DNA of 64,000 nt from assembly GCA_038380435.1 (NCBI GenBank), contig JAWZYU010000058.1, forward strand, positions 992,001 to 1,056,000, written 5' to 3'. The notes beneath the pieces were generated by a model. That model made no database searches and had not been told where the DNA came from. It was given only the letters and a program-made list of their open reading frames with translations. This stretch comes from Ryuthela nishihirai. Lineage: Eukaryota; Arthropoda; Arachnida; Araneae; Heptathelidae. Position 1 is the stretch's first letter. Each line of letters starts with the position of its first letter. Made by a program: the position numbers and the translations under genes. Shown piece by piece: positions 21,274 through 32,650 of the stretch.

Positions 21274-21815
21274 TTAAGGCAAAAGTGTTTGACGTGAACA
21301 ATATATATTACTCAAATTAAATGTCCTGAAGAATTCCAGGATGCCTTTAACTTCCTGAGCAAAGTCAAACGATTCTTCCTTATTACCTTTGCTCTTTTTA
21401 GTTGGTACCTTAACTGTGGCCCTCGCTTTGTCTGATGAAGGCTTAGTAACTGGTGGAGCAGTGTTGGATTTTCCTGGAATCATTTCAGGAATCTGGTAGC
21501 TTGTGCGTGGGCCTGATTGGGTTGTACATATTGGGGCACCTTATCTTTACACTTCTTGGGTTTTTCCAAAGGTACTCCCCTATTAGGAAGTTTCGGAAAG
21601 TGCTCACAGCCGGTGTAATTGGCCGTGTGATCTTTTTCGCAGTTAGCACAGGTCGGTGGACCATCTTTCTGTGTCCTGGCACACGTGGTAGTAAGATGGT
21701 TGCCAGCACATTTCACACACACTAGGGGTGTTGAAGCAGTTACCCTGAGTGTGCTCATAACGCTGGCATTTGTGTCATTGTGTTGATCCTTTCCTCCTCT
21801 GAAAGGACTCAACAA
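21274..21815 (-). pseudogene. Jockey-clade LINE ORF1 (gag-like) fragment
   Basis: The minus strand carries two zinc knuckles, CVKCAGNHLTTTC (C-x2-C-x3-H-x4-C) and CANCEKDHTANYTGC (C-x2-C-x3-H-x6-C), followed by PKLPNRGVPLEKPKKCKDK. This is the C-terminal half of the RNA-binding ORF1 protein that forms the LINE particle. A frame change near 21480 separates it from a Lys/Ser/Thr-rich tail (21483-21274). The N-terminal part is missing. It lies directly upstream of the endonuclease fragment in the normal LINE order. Confidence 0.8.
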
Positions 21816-22109
21816 TTATCTTTATATGAAAAAGATCAGTAAGGTTGAAGATTTGTTATTACATGCTTCTGTTACGCAAAAGTCACCTTGCCAGAAACAT
21901 AACGAAAGTTATCTGCTCTGTTCAAGCACTTAAAAGGTGTCATTGTTGACGTTGGGCCAAGATATCATTCAACAGTTAGTAACAACCTGGTCCTTCGCAG
22001 AAACAGAGCTTCATTATGCATAAATTTGAAGGGATTAATTGCTCTAAAATTTAACTACAAGATTTTAATTTAGAATAGCAAAAGATAGGTTAGTTTACTT
22101 ACTACTACT

Positions 22110-22800
22110 TGGCGGTGTCAATTGAGTTGTCAATTGTGTCACTTGAAATGCCCACTAGAGGGCCAATTGGGTTATCAGTTGTTCCAATGGCAGTAGGAAT
22201 TGGGTTCTCGATTGTGTCAATTGCAATTTTAATTTGGGGTGTTAATTGACTTTTTAATTACAGTGTAAATTACGGTTGCAATCGGATTGTGAATTGCAGT
22301 GTCAATTAGATTGTCAGATAGGTTGTCGATTGTGTCAATTGGGTTGTGAATTGTTGTACCGTGATGGTATCGCCAATAATGTCAATTTACAGTCTCACTT
22401 GGGTTGTCAATAGGGTGTTACTTGCAGTTTCAATTGATTTGTGCATTGTTGTACCGTGATGGTACCGCCAATTGTGTCAATTTAAGTCTCTTGGATTGTC
22501 AATTGGGTCCTCAACTGTGTCCAATGCAGTATCATTTGAGTTGCGCATTGTTGTGTCCGTGATGGCACCGTCAATTCTGGTAATTTTACAGTCTCAGTTG
22601 TTTTGTCAATTGGGTCCTCAACTGTGTCAATTGGGTTGTGCATGTTGTAGGTGATGGTAGCCCCAATTGTGTCAATTACAGTTTCAATGGGGTTGTCAAT
22701 TGTATCAATTGGGTCCTCAACTGTGTCAATTGGGTTGTGCATTGCTGTACCCTGATGGTACACGCGAATTTCCCATTTCATGACAACATCACCTGAGATC
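22110..22800. repeat. Degenerate tandem repeat rich in CAATTG
   Basis: From about 22330 five units of 92-103 bp share GTACCGTGATGGTACC, TGTCAATTGGGTTGTG and GGGTCCTCAACTGTGTC, with the GTGATGG word at 22361, 22456, 22559, 22651 and 22752. The part before 22330 is a less regular mix of CAATTG-centred sub-repeats. In the minus strand a 106-codon frame reads repeated NPIDTVEDPID, a by-product of the repeat. Confidence 0.85.
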
Positions 22801-23228
22801 AACTTTCGAAGGTGCAGGTTGTCAACAATTGCAGGAATCGACAGGCCAGTTATGTGACTTTCGTCAGTAACATCTCTCTAAAATCGAAACACTAAATTGC
22901 ATGGGTCATACCAAGGTCACCTTGATACACCAGGTTTAAATCTCCGTTGACCAAACGGAAGTAAGAAGGGAGAGAAATCAAATATTCCTAAAGGTTTAGG
23001 TAATTTAATTTACCTGAAATTTAACTGAAATCTACCAATTATAAAAAAACCGTATAAAATAAATTAATTTATTCATTTGTAATATATTTAAATATTTATG
23101 AATATTTTAAAAAAAATTACCGTATTTTTGAATATTAACGTCTATCAGTTTAATTTTAAAGGAAAAAAATTAATAACAAAATTTATATTCTGAAAAATTA
23201 ATTATTTTGTCATTATATCGTCTAGAGC
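22801..23228. other. AT-rich stretch with a possible TIR remnant
   Basis: CACCTTGATACACCAGG at 22918 matches one end of the 380-bp element at 27499-27877, and the following AT-rich sequence is similar in character. No opposite end was found, so this may be a truncated copy. Confidence 0.4.
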
Positions 23229-25321
23229 AGACGTCGGCAACCTTTTTTGGCTGCGGGTCAAAATCAACCAAAATGTGGCTATTAAGAAGACAGTTCGGGT
23301 CAATTGGTATTAGAATCAATGGTTAGGAAGACATTAGGTCAATGGCTTAGTGAAAAATAAAATAAATTTTATTGAGAAAACTATTACAATATGCTTTTAA
23401 ACTCAAAACATAAAAAAATTATAATTATAATTATTATAAAAACAAATATAATTGTCAAGTTTTAGTTCATTAATAATTTTTGAACTTTATTTATAAGCGT
23501 TCTCTTCGTTATCAATGGCTCCACTGATGCTGAATTTGTGACGTCAATTTAGTCAAGTCTGGTTTATACTTAGTCACTTTAAAACGAATACAAGCGTCTG
23601 AATTTTCGGTAGTTAATCTGCTCCTGTTCTTACTTAAAATAAATTTCATGTGTGAAAATATTTGTTCATATTTATAAATAGTACCGAACGCGGACAAAAT
23701 GGCAAAGCCAATTTTTTTCAAAGATGAAAATTTCGTAGGAAGTGATGACCAACACGATGATATCATGAGAAGGTGATCATCTTCCGTGTTTTCTAAATCT
23801 TTCCGCAATGTCTTGAATTTGTCCGTCCACAACGTTGAACTTTTAAAATCAATCATTTCTAAACTTAAATTGTCAATTTTAAGATATTCAAAATAATGCA
23901 AATCTGAAACATTTTCCTCTATTTCGTCGGGCTTTATTATAAATGTAAACATTTCGCCGTGCTTCTTAAAACTTTGAAATCTACTTTCAAATTCACTTTT
24001 AATCTTCAAAATACAACTTTCGAACATATTTAGATTGCTTTCATCGATATTTTCTTTCTCATGTTGGCTTTTTAGTAAGGGAAAAAAAGAAATATTTTAG
24101 TTTTTATGTCAGTTTTAATAATATTAATTTCGAACAAAAACTCTTCCATTCCTCGTAAATTTTCAAAATTGTGTGGTTATTTCCTTTGTTTATCATTGAG
24201 CTCGAGATCATTTTCACCGATTTCGTAAAGAAATATTTGTATATCATCAAAGCACTCTACATATCTATTAAGAATTTTGGCTCGACTTAACCATCGTACT
24301 TCAGCATGTAACAGTAAATCTCCGTATTTCGATTCAATTTCCTCCAAAAAAGCTTTGAAGCGCCTGTGTGTTAATGCAGATCGTGCTACTATTATGTTTA
24401 CGATCTTAACAACCTTTTCCATTACATCCTTAAGTTGTTGCGTAGATGCCTTTGCAAATAAAATTTCTTCATGTATGATACAATGGAACGATAAAAGTGG
24501 GCGGCCAAGTTCATTTTCCATTAGTTTCACAAATCCAACATTTTTTCCTCTCATAGCTGGAGCGCCATCAGTTGTTATGAAAACAATTTACTTTTTAAAT
24601 CCAATATTTTCCCATTTTTGAAATTTGTAAACTCTTGTACTTGACGGAAAATATCAATGCCTTTGGTCGTGTCATTCATTGAAGCAAGAACGCATAGTTC
24701 TTCATTGACGTTCGAACTATTTATTGATGCAAATCTAATAATAATTGCCAGCCTAGCCATACTATTTACATCGGTACTTTCATCGAGTGCAATGCTAATT
24801 ACGTCACTAGATAAGAAATCGTTTTTGACCAGTGCGTCAATATTTTTTGCCATATCTTCAATGCGACGCTGAATTGTTCTGGCCGACAACGTCATTTCTT
24901 TAATTCTCTCAATTATTTATTTTTTATTTGCGAAGTCATTGAATAAGTGTTCGGAACAATTTATGAATGCGTTTTTCAAAAATTCGCCGTCTGTAAACGG
25001 TTTTCCGTTGGTACCAATACTAAGAGCTGCAATAAAGCTGGCAGACATAGCGTAATTGTGGCTGGTAACAAATCTCTTCAAAAATTTATTTTGTTTACCA
25101 TAATTTAATACACGTTTAGCAATGTATTCATATTTTTCATCATTTGGCATTTCACTCACATCTTTATGTTTTGAAGAAAAGTGTCGCTCAATATTGTAAG
25201 TCCTGGTGGTAATTATATCTGTACATAAAGTACATATCAATTTGTCACCATTTTCAATACATCCATACTTTTCGGTCCACACATCTTGAAATGATCTCTT
25301 TCGTGCTTTTTGTTTGTCCAT
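23229..25321 (-). pseudogene. hAT transposase pseudogene (BED finger, ZBED5/GTF2IRD2-like type)
   Basis: Read on the minus strand from an ATG at 25321, an N-terminal BED zinc finger (LICTLC ... NIERHFSSKH) is followed by an in-frame stop near 24917. Next come SIALDESTDV with the first catalytic Asp, ITTDGAPAMRGK with the second, then HCIIHEEILFAKA and HAEVRWLSRAKIL. The C-terminal hATC dimerisation part (FAILSAFG, YEQIFSHMKFILSKNRSRLT, TENSDACIR) ends near 23512. At least one stop and two frame changes (about 24560-24600 and 24030-24180) kill it. The left terminus is CAGACGTCGGCAACC at 23229, a typical hAT end. The opposite terminus was not found, so the element may be truncated on that side. 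Confidence 0.88.
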
Positions 25322-25389
25322 GGTAATAAAAATAATAATTATTTCTCTTAGGTAACTGTTTTCGCGCTTCTGAACTACTGTTTATTCAC

Positions 25390-25561
25390 GTTAAAGACGA
25401 AGTAAACGTAGACAAGAGTAGATGCGTGATCAGCAGGTTTGCAGGGCTCCTATTGGTCGGCTGCAGGTGGCACGCAGTCAGAGAGCCCAGCCGACTAATA
25501 GGAGCCCTGATCACATGATGATCACGCATCTACTCTTGTCTTGGTTTACTTCGTCTTTAAC
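25390..25561. repeat. Palindromic inverted repeat with 73-bp arms
   Basis: The arms are 25390-25462 and 25489-25561 with a 26-base loop. The outer ends are GTTAAAGACGAAGTAAAC and its reverse complement. Inner matches include GACAAGAGTAGATGCGTGAT and GGCTCCTATTGGTCGGCT. A few mismatches and small gaps occur. It sits just upstream of the hAT start codon, so it may be that element's subterminal structure, or a foldback MITE inserted there. Confidence 0.85.
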
Positions 25562-26373
25562 AATGTCGCTGTATTCCGCCTATGTTCATTTCTGCAACTT
25601 CGTAATCAAACCAAAATGTTAATCTTATTATTTATACTTTCTCAAAGTGTTTGTTTCATGTTTATGTTTTATAATTTGTTTTTATATATTATACTTTATT
25701 TTCGGTTCTCAAGTGGGTCACTTTAAATTATCAAACGCGCTGCAGTGACTTCATGACAAAACGTGACATGGACGCTCGCATTTACTTGTGCGTGAGAATT
25801 ATACAACACAAGAATTTGAATGTAGAACCGACCTAAAAAATAGATTAACAGAATTTCAGTGTGCTGGAGTTGTACAGATCAAAAAGGAGGTTTAAATAGT
25901 CTGAGTCAGTGCACAATGAACCACAAACAAAAAATATAATTATGTGGTGTGTACGCGGGTGGTTGTTTTATTTTACTAGTATGGTAAATCTAGTGAGCTA
26001 ATCAAAGACAAAGGATTGTTTCTGCCTGAAGTAAAGGTACTCAAGAGATACGGCAAACAAAATGAAAAGATAGTAATTTAGTAGAACAGACAGAGCTGGT
26101 CTTGTATCCTCTGTCGAAAAAGGGTTATTAATTTATGAACGATAGCAGTTAGTTTGTTTATAAGTTGTTTCATCCATATTTTTGTAAAAATTTCCATTGT
26201 ATTGTAATTTGCATGGTAAATATACTTATTATACTCACACTCAGGGTCATCCATTTAAAATTTGCAACAATATTGAAATCCAGTCTCTCCTCCCCACTTC
26301 TACAATTTTTTTCCTCGTTTTTGAACAAAACTATTTGCATGTTGAAGTTGTAGCTTCGATGGATTACAGGAAG
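25562..26373. other. AT-rich stretch, nothing recognised
   Basis: No matching hAT terminus, gene or RNA was seen. Confidence 0.4.
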
Positions 26374-26533
26374 GTTTTACCTCTGACTGGCAAGTTTTTG
26401 CACACAATGGGCTAAATGACCAGGTCGCAAGAATCCCGAAGGCTCGGTGATGGTTGGGGGAGGGAACCCACTCGACAGATGTTGGGAGTCAGATGTTTCC
26501 CTCACGTCAAGGACATCCAGCGCGTTCTTTAAC
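26374..26533 (-). mobile_element. SINE-A fragment, 3' part
   Basis: Reverse orientation. Runs from the 3' end (TTTTACCTCTGA) to TTCTTTAAC, where the next SINE-A copy starts directly. Truncated at its tRNA side. Confidence 0.8.
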
Positions 26534-26885
26534 ATTGGGTTGTTTTACCTCTGGGCGAAAAGTTTTTTGCACTCTATTTCATTTTTGCAAATAGCCAGGT
26601 CACAAGGACTCCGACAGCTCAGAAAAGGTTGTGGGAGGCGACCCACTGGAATAGCTGTTGGGAGACAGATGGTAGCCTCCCGTCAAAGCCATCTATTGTG
26701 TTCTTTAAGTTGCACATGGGGCCACGGTTTAACGTCCCATTCGGCGGACAGCTAAATTTTCAAGTCCATCAGTGTCCCCTACTGACCAAGAGCAGGACGG
26801 GGAGTTTTACGGATATAAATCTTCAAGCCGATCCAGCTGAGACTCGACTCGGGAAGCTGCACTTTACGAGTCTGGCTGAACATAA
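26534..26885 (-). mobile_element. SINE-A copy, diverged
   Basis: Reverse orientation and nearly full length. It starts TTGGGTTGTTTTACCTCTG and continues to a decayed tRNA-like head (GAGACTCGACTCGGGAAGC, TTTACGAGTCTGGCTG). It abuts the fragment at 26374-26533 head to tail. Confidence 0.8.
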
Positions 26886-27351
26886 CGGACATTTTGCCAG
26901 TCAGTATAGATTTTGTATATAAAGTATCCTTTGGATACATTCGAGCGTAGTAAAATTATAAACGAAAAACTGTTAATTAGAGTCTACAATTCACTTATTA
27001 AAATATTGTCACTATAAATTAAACGGTAGAATATAACAAAATTATATCTCAAGAGATTCAGAATTATGATGCTTTGATTATATGTATTAATTATTTGCTA
27101 TGTCGTATCTCAACGTTAAGATTTATTACAAAATTCCGTTTCAAATAATTTTAATCATTGGTGAATTTTATTCTTATAGCAACCGTAACACAACAGTAAT
27201 GGCAATAGAACTCGGTTTTGGTAAACATTTTCTTAGAAATTAAATTCACGATCGGTAACGAAAAAATTTCTTTGTTAAAACCGAATATGCAATACCCTCC
27301 AAAAATGTATTAGTATTAAATTTATTTTATTCTGACATGCAGAAATTATGA

Positions 27352-27498
27352 TCTCTCCCACACACGGTTCCACGGATTAACGTTCCATCCGACGGATGCC
27401 GGCTTTTACACGCTCATCAGTGTTTCCCACTGATCGAGGGCAGGGTGGGGAGTTTTGTGGAGATCAATCTCAAAGCTGATCCAACTGCGACTCGAACC
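27352..27498 (-). mobile_element. SINE-A piece inside R2 copy A
   Basis: Reverse SINE-A body from the CACACGG region to GACTCGAACC. The 3' half is missing. The SINE resumes after the inserted element at 27878 (CTCGATCCTGG then TGCAGATTACGAGCCTG). Confidence 0.8.
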
Positions 27499-27877
27499 AA
27501 AGCCACCTTGATACAACAGGCCTGGAAACTGCAGTAAAAGAAGAACTAATTTTCAAAATATAGCAGTTTGAATTACATCTGCTTCCTAAAAACCTAACTG
27601 GTATTTATTTAACCCAACTGGTTACTTATTTTTAAGACTTTTGAAATTAATTCTATAATATTATCAAATAGTATTTTAGTATTTTAAAGGTTAGTATGTT
27701 TGGTATTTTAACAAAACCGTAACGAATAATTTTTTTAGTTTAACCGGTTTTAAATTAAATAGCTATAACTTAAATTTTAAATAAATTAAATTACTTAAAG
27801 TTTGATGTATAATTAATTTCTCTCCTTTCTTCCTTTTGTTCAAGTCTGTCCAGTCCCGGTGTATCAAGATAGTCTTG
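27499..27877. mobile_element. 379-bp TIR element with 8-bp TSD, inserted in a SINE
   Basis: The left end reads AAAGCCACCTTGATACAACA and the right end, reverse-complemented, CAAGACTATCTTGATACACC. The flanks CTCGAACC (27491-27498) and CTCGATCC (27878-27885) are both the SINE B-box sequence that is single in uninterrupted copies, so this is an 8-bp target duplication. The interior is AT-rich with no frame. An 8-bp TSD suggests hAT- or P-like transposition, but the ends do not start CA, so I leave the superfamily open. Relatives lie at 30617-30952, 17701-18734 and 63674 onward. Confidence 0.75.
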
Positions 27878-28417
27878 CTCGATCCTGGAAAATGCAGATT
27901 ACGAGCCTGAAGAAAATGCCAATGACTCACCTGGTGCCACCTGTGATTCCAGTCATACATAGCTCGTTACGATCGACAGAAGACTAACAATTACAATATA
28001 TCAGGGCCGGATTAGGAAAGGGAGAGGTCCATGATTCCCCCCTTTTGAAAATCGTAGTAAGGATAATAGGCAAAAACAAATTATTATACATGTGCATATT
28101 TGAAGCAAATTTCAGGTTTTTTAAAAAACCGCTTAAACGAAAGAAAAGTGTTACACTGTAATGGAAATCCAATTCCTTTAACCTCCCCACTTTTTCTGAC
28201 CCCGTCCCCATTATTTTTTTCTAAATTCTGGTTATCGTATGGAAATAGCACAATTAACTAATAGAGATTCACAATTATGCTCCTTTGATTACATGTTTTA
28301 ATTATTTGCCTTATATCCTACCTCATCATTTAGATTTATTACAAAGTTCTCTTTCAAATATTTATAATAATTCAGTTGATCAATATTGTTCCTGTAGACG
28401 AGTAATAGAACATATAT

Positions 28418-28497
28418 AGGGAAAATAGAACAGATCATATGGCAACAGAACTTGATTAGGGAAAATAGAACAGATCATATGGCAACAGAACTTGATT
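28418..28497. repeat. Perfect 40-bp tandem duplication
   Basis: Two identical 40-bp units, starting AGGGAAAATAGAACAGATCA, lie at 28418-28457 and 28458-28497 inside R2 copy B. The other R2 copies have one unit, so the duplication is recent. Confidence 0.9.
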
Positions 28498-28644
28498 TTG
28501 GTAAACATTTTCTTAAAAATTAAATTCCTCGTCGGAAATAAAAAAAAATTCTTTGTTACACCCCAATATACAATACCCTTCAAAAGTGTATTACTATTAA
28601 AATTTATTGCATTCTAATGAGTACTATTTATTTTAACATCAACC

Positions 28645-28855
28645 GGATATGGCTCTCCTGCACACGGCTTAACGTCCCATCCGACGGATGACGACCTTTT
28701 GAAGCCCATCGTTGTCTCCTAATGGCTGTGGGCAGGGCGGGGAGTTTTGCGGAGATAAATCTCAACGCTGATCGAGCTGTGACTCGAACCTGTGAACTGC
28801 AGATTACGAACCTGGCGGGCTACCAACTGAGTCACCCCCCCCCCACCTTCAGCAC
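28645..28855 (-). mobile_element. SINE-A piece inside R2 copy B, with intact tRNA-like head
   Basis: Reverse SINE-A from GGATATGGCTCTCC to the head. The B box (GACTCGAACC) and the A-box side (GGGCTACCAACTGAGTCACC) are present and uninterrupted. The 3' half is missing at the same point as in copies A and C. Confidence 0.85.
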
Positions 28856-28869
28856 CCTGGATTTTCCCC

Positions 28870-29599
28870 ATTGAAACAGTGACATTCAGTTTTGATTCTC
28901 CAAATTCGATTTGCAATTCATTTTCTAAAATTTCGAATTCTAAACGAACAATTCCGGAGTCTAAGCTAAGCAAAATGCTATCTCTTCTTCCAAAATCAAA
29001 ATATAATAACCGAATCCTCGGCTTTCACGCTTCCTCTTCACTGTATGCTGTATTTGGCAAGCTCCATGTGCGAGCCATGTGACATGCGGAACTCTTACCG
29101 GTGCTTCGTGGAATAGGTTGACGCGGGATCAGCTGCGTGCTTACAGCGGGAATGAAGGGGATAGTGGAGCCCATAAAAAAAGAAAGGAACTTCTCTCGTG
29201 ATCGTCGAAAGGATCGGAAGAGAAGTGGACTGTTGTGCTCTGGGAACCAGCATATTTGAAACACTTTTTAATAAAGTCGGGTCAACGCCCTGGGAGTGGG
29301 TAACTAGATATTCTCAGTGGGGCAATGGATTAAGGCTGAGCCTTCATTAAATATGCGTGTAGGTAATGTGAAATGTTGTTCATTAAGCGAAATATTTAAT
29401 CGAGAGATGATGAGTTCATGGTTTCATTGAATATCTTAACTACTGTGTGATTATGATCCACTAAAGACATTCGGCTAACAGATCTCTCAAATAAATAAGA
29501 GATCTTCATAGAGATCTTTTGAAACAGCTCTTGATAAATGAGTGAAAACTTCATAAGGTTAATAATATTTTTGGGTCAATTACCTTAACAAGAGCATTC
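28870..29599. other. Stretch between R2 copies; possible LTR-like segment
   Basis: At 29025-29310 the composition is GC-richer, with AATAAA at about 29270 followed by GGGTAACTAGAT. This recalls an LTR R/U5 region, but no ends or second copy were found. Confidence 0.25.
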
Positions 29600-30990
29600 T
29601 CAAATAGTGGATGCATGGCTGCTCTTCGACCCCTTGGATTCACCCCTGGGTGCAAACGAATATTTATTTAACTTCTTACGTGATTTTAGTCTAATGAAAT
29701 AAAAAAAAATCATCAATTATAGAGTTATTTTATTTTCAGGCAAGCAAATGATATCTCAGTACCGAAACAAAACATGCAACCATGGAAACGAATAAGCTTC
29801 CTTATTTAGAAAGGTCACCATTACTATTATTATGTGGATTTAAAAGAGTGACATTCACTAAAGCTTCTCGAAATTAACTTTTCTTTTCCTTTTCCTTTCG
29901 ATTTCTTAATTAAAAAGCCCAGGGTCTTAGGCTATCCATATTGTAAAAATAACCGTACGCTGCATATAACCGACACCTTCTCAGTCAGTATAGATTTTGT
30001 ATATAAAGTATCCTTTGGACACATTCTGAAACATTTGATGAACACAAGAACGATAGCGGATTGCAGCGTTCAATTATTTTAATAATTTATTTGCACTATA
30101 AATGAAACGGAAGAAAACAACAGTTTGAATTACAAGAGGTTCAAAATTATGCTCCGTTGATTACATGATTTAATTATTTGCTTTATATCCTAAGTCATCA
30201 TTCAGAATTATTACAAAATATCCTTTTCAATATTTATAATCAATGATGGATATTATTCTTATCGCAACCCTAACAAAACCGATCTAGGAAAAAAAGGACA
30301 GATTATATGGCACTAGAACTTGATTTTGGAAAACATTTTCTTCGAAATGAAATTCTCCATCTATAATGAAAAAAACATTTTTGTGAAAACCCAATATACA
30401 ATAACCTCCAAAAATATATTATTATTAAAATTTAGTGTATTCTAATGGAAACTTATTTATTTTAACATGCACAGGATATAGCTCTCCCATACTCAGAGCC
30501 GCGGCTTAACCAAAGTAGGTTTAACTTCCCATCAGACAGACGACCTTTCGAAAACCATTGGTGTTCCCTACTGACCGATGGCAGGGAGGGGAGTTTTGAG
30601 GAGATTAATCTCAACCCTAACCAACTGGATACAGGAGTAACAGAAAATCTAAAAGAAAAAATGTAGTAGGTATTATAATATTTTTTTCTAGAAATCCAAC
30701 TGGTAGATATTTATTTTCAAAAATTTTGCAATTAATTTTATTATATTCTCAAATATTTTGCCAAAATCGTAATGAATATATTATTTTATTTTAGGTGGTT
30801 TTAAATACATATGTTTAAGTTTTAATACATACCTTCAAATGATGCAATTTTAAACAAATTACATCACTTGAATTCTATGAATAATTACTATATCTTCTTT
30901 ATTCTCTCTTTTGGTTCACGTCTGTCCAGTCTGGTGTATCAAGGCGGTATTGCTTGAACCTGGGAACTGCAGATTACGAGCGTGACTCGT
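29600..30990 (+). repeat. R2 composite repeat, copy C (filled, longest)
   Basis: It begins with the segment shared with 12402-12895 and continues with the body shared with copies A and B. It carries the SINE-A piece (30473-30616 and 30953-30990) with the TIR element between. Confidence 0.75.
30617..30952. mobile_element. TIR element copy inside the R2 copy C SINE
   Basis: The right end GGTGTATCAAGGCGG and the preceding GTCTGTCCAGTCTGG match the right end at 27840-27870. The left end (CCAACTGGATACAGGAG) is decayed. The SINE resumes after it at CTTGAACCTGGGAACTGC, the same point as in copy A. Confidence 0.65.
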
Positions 30991-31119
30991 TTCCCTCATT
31001 TCAGCCCTCACATATTCAGTCACTGTTGGCAAGTAGTTTTTGCTGCTCACAACTTGCGAGTTGTTCTTCATTTGCTAGATTGTCGCACATATGATTTCTT
31101 TTTAAACAAACGAGTTATA

Positions 31120-31322
31120 AAAATAAAAAAATAAATACACCCTCAAGCAGCTGCTTGCCACAGAGGTCTGACAGGAGCCTGTCAGTTTATATGCCAAAGT
31201 AGAAGATCTGAGAGGATGGCAGGACCTCAGCAGAAAAACAACACATACAACCATGCCTTATCCGGGGCTCGAACCCAGGTCCCTTAGATCAGTATCCAGG
31301 CGCGCTAACCACTCGGTTATAC
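31120..31322 (-). mobile_element. SINE-B copy
   Basis: Reverse orientation. It shows an A/T-rich 3' tail, AAGCAGCTGCTTGCCACAGA, CTGACAGGAGCCTGTCAG, CCGGGGCTCGAACCCAGG (B box) and CGCTAACCACTCGG (A box). Near full length; no clear TSD. Confidence 0.88.
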
Positions 31323-31399
31323 GATTCAAAATTCTTTTGATCTAATATCTCAAAGCCTTGACAGTTATTAGCAGAATATTTACTTCATGGGTTAAATAT

Positions 31400-31905
31400 A
31401 ATAACTAGTCGAACCCCTGAAACCAAAAATAACTGATTGAGACTGCTTCGGATATTTTTAACATGTAGTTCTCCCCGAATGTAATCGGAAAGCATTAGTT
31501 TGAGATCTGTGACTCGATTGGAACATGAGTTATAAAACTGCAAATGATTTTGCAGTTGCTCTGCTAGTTGTCGGCCCAGTTGCTCGACTAGTAACGGGTT
31601 CGATACCTTGCGTGATTGTATTAACGGAACGAATTCCGTTGGTATAACGCTATGTTGGCGAAAAGGAAACGAACGTTTCCGTAATCTCAATGCTGGCACA
31701 AGAGGGACTCGAATAAACCCATCATTATCAGATGTTCCGAAACATTAGATATTAACTCATTTTATCCAGTATGTAATCTGTTTCTGATTCATAAAACAAA
31801 AAGTAACAAGTCGAGACCGCCTCCGATACATGTAACTTGTAGTTCTTCCCGATCGTAATCGGAAAACGTTAGTTTGACGTCTGTATCTCGATTAGAACAC
31901 AAGTT
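31400..31905. repeat. Direct duplication of about 120 bp, two units
   Basis: Units at about 31425-31535 and 31795-31905 share GTAGTTCT-CCCGA, GTAATCGGAAA, GTTAGTTTGA and TCGATT-GAACA at moderate divergence. No coding sense was found. Confidence 0.65.
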
Positions 31906-32650
31906 AGGATAATTTGAATGTAAGAAGGTTAAATTCACTTTTACCCAGTAGACAATGAGTCCGAACCCGGTTCTGATCCCAGCAACGTATAGAGCGTAGT
32001 CAGTGTTATTGACCATTATAAGAATGAGTTCCCGAACGTAATTACATCAAGAGTTATATTCATCTTACGAAAATAAAATGACAATTGCTATTAACGGAAA
32101 ACTTCACGCTTGTTTTTTGTTTTCGCACGATTTAATCCCGAAAATCTCCTGGCTGTTTTACGATTTCACCGTAATTTCATTACTTACAGTTTTCGAAACT
32201 TGGCTTCACTTTTTGATCTCATACCCAGTCGTCCTCGCTGCATCAGATCAAATCTATGCATTTACAGATATCACTTCAAAATCTATCTTTCCATCATATT
32301 TTTCTCTCCCAGCCCCCTAAAACATCGTTTTACCTGTTGATTTTGAATTGTCGTATTTTTCCCAACTAATTTCCGAAAAATATCTTCCTTTCTCAGCTTT
32401 TCCGATTTACCCGGTTTTAATAACTGAACAGCCCAACAGTTCAGTGAAGTGTATGAGAACTGCAACATTTTCTCAACAAAACCCATCATTCCGGTCTTTC
32501 ACACGGAGAATTTTTTCTGAAAATTAATTTAAGGTATATAAATATACGAAATACCTCAGGAATAAAATTTTGATATTGCACTATTATTTTAGTTTTCTAA
32601 GTTATTTAGATGAAAATTAAAGGGAGCTGCGCTCCTGAACCTTTGTGTTC
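31906..32650. other. Stretch without recognised gene
   Basis: Short overlapping frames at 32078-32340 show no domain. Confidence 0.4.

Larger units (their letters stand above)
26886..27960 (+). repeat. R2 composite repeat, copy A (filled)
   Basis: It opens with GTCAGTATAGATTTTGTATA and AAGTATCCTTTGG, shared with 29990. It continues through an AT-rich body (GATTACATG/TATATG, GGCAATAGAACT, GGTAAACATTTTC, AATACCCTCCAAAA) to a reverse SINE-A piece at 27352 that is interrupted by the TIR element 27499-27877. Copies at 28240-28860 and 29600-30990 share the same body and the same SINE junction. Confidence 0.75.
28240..28860 (+). repeat. R2 composite repeat, copy B (empty site)
   Basis: Shares the AT-rich body and SINE junction with copies A and C, but the SINE runs through GACTCGAACCTGTGAACTGC without the TIR element. 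It therefore shows the uninterrupted target. Confidence 0.75.

Noticed and set aside
22482..22802. 106-codon frame with repeated NPIDTVEDPID
   Set aside because: It is the translation of the CAATTG tandem repeat and has no independent support.
26374..26885. A nested SINE pair like the one at 40 kb
   Set aside because: The left fragment does not resume after the right copy and no TSD is visible, so it is a truncated copy abutting another.
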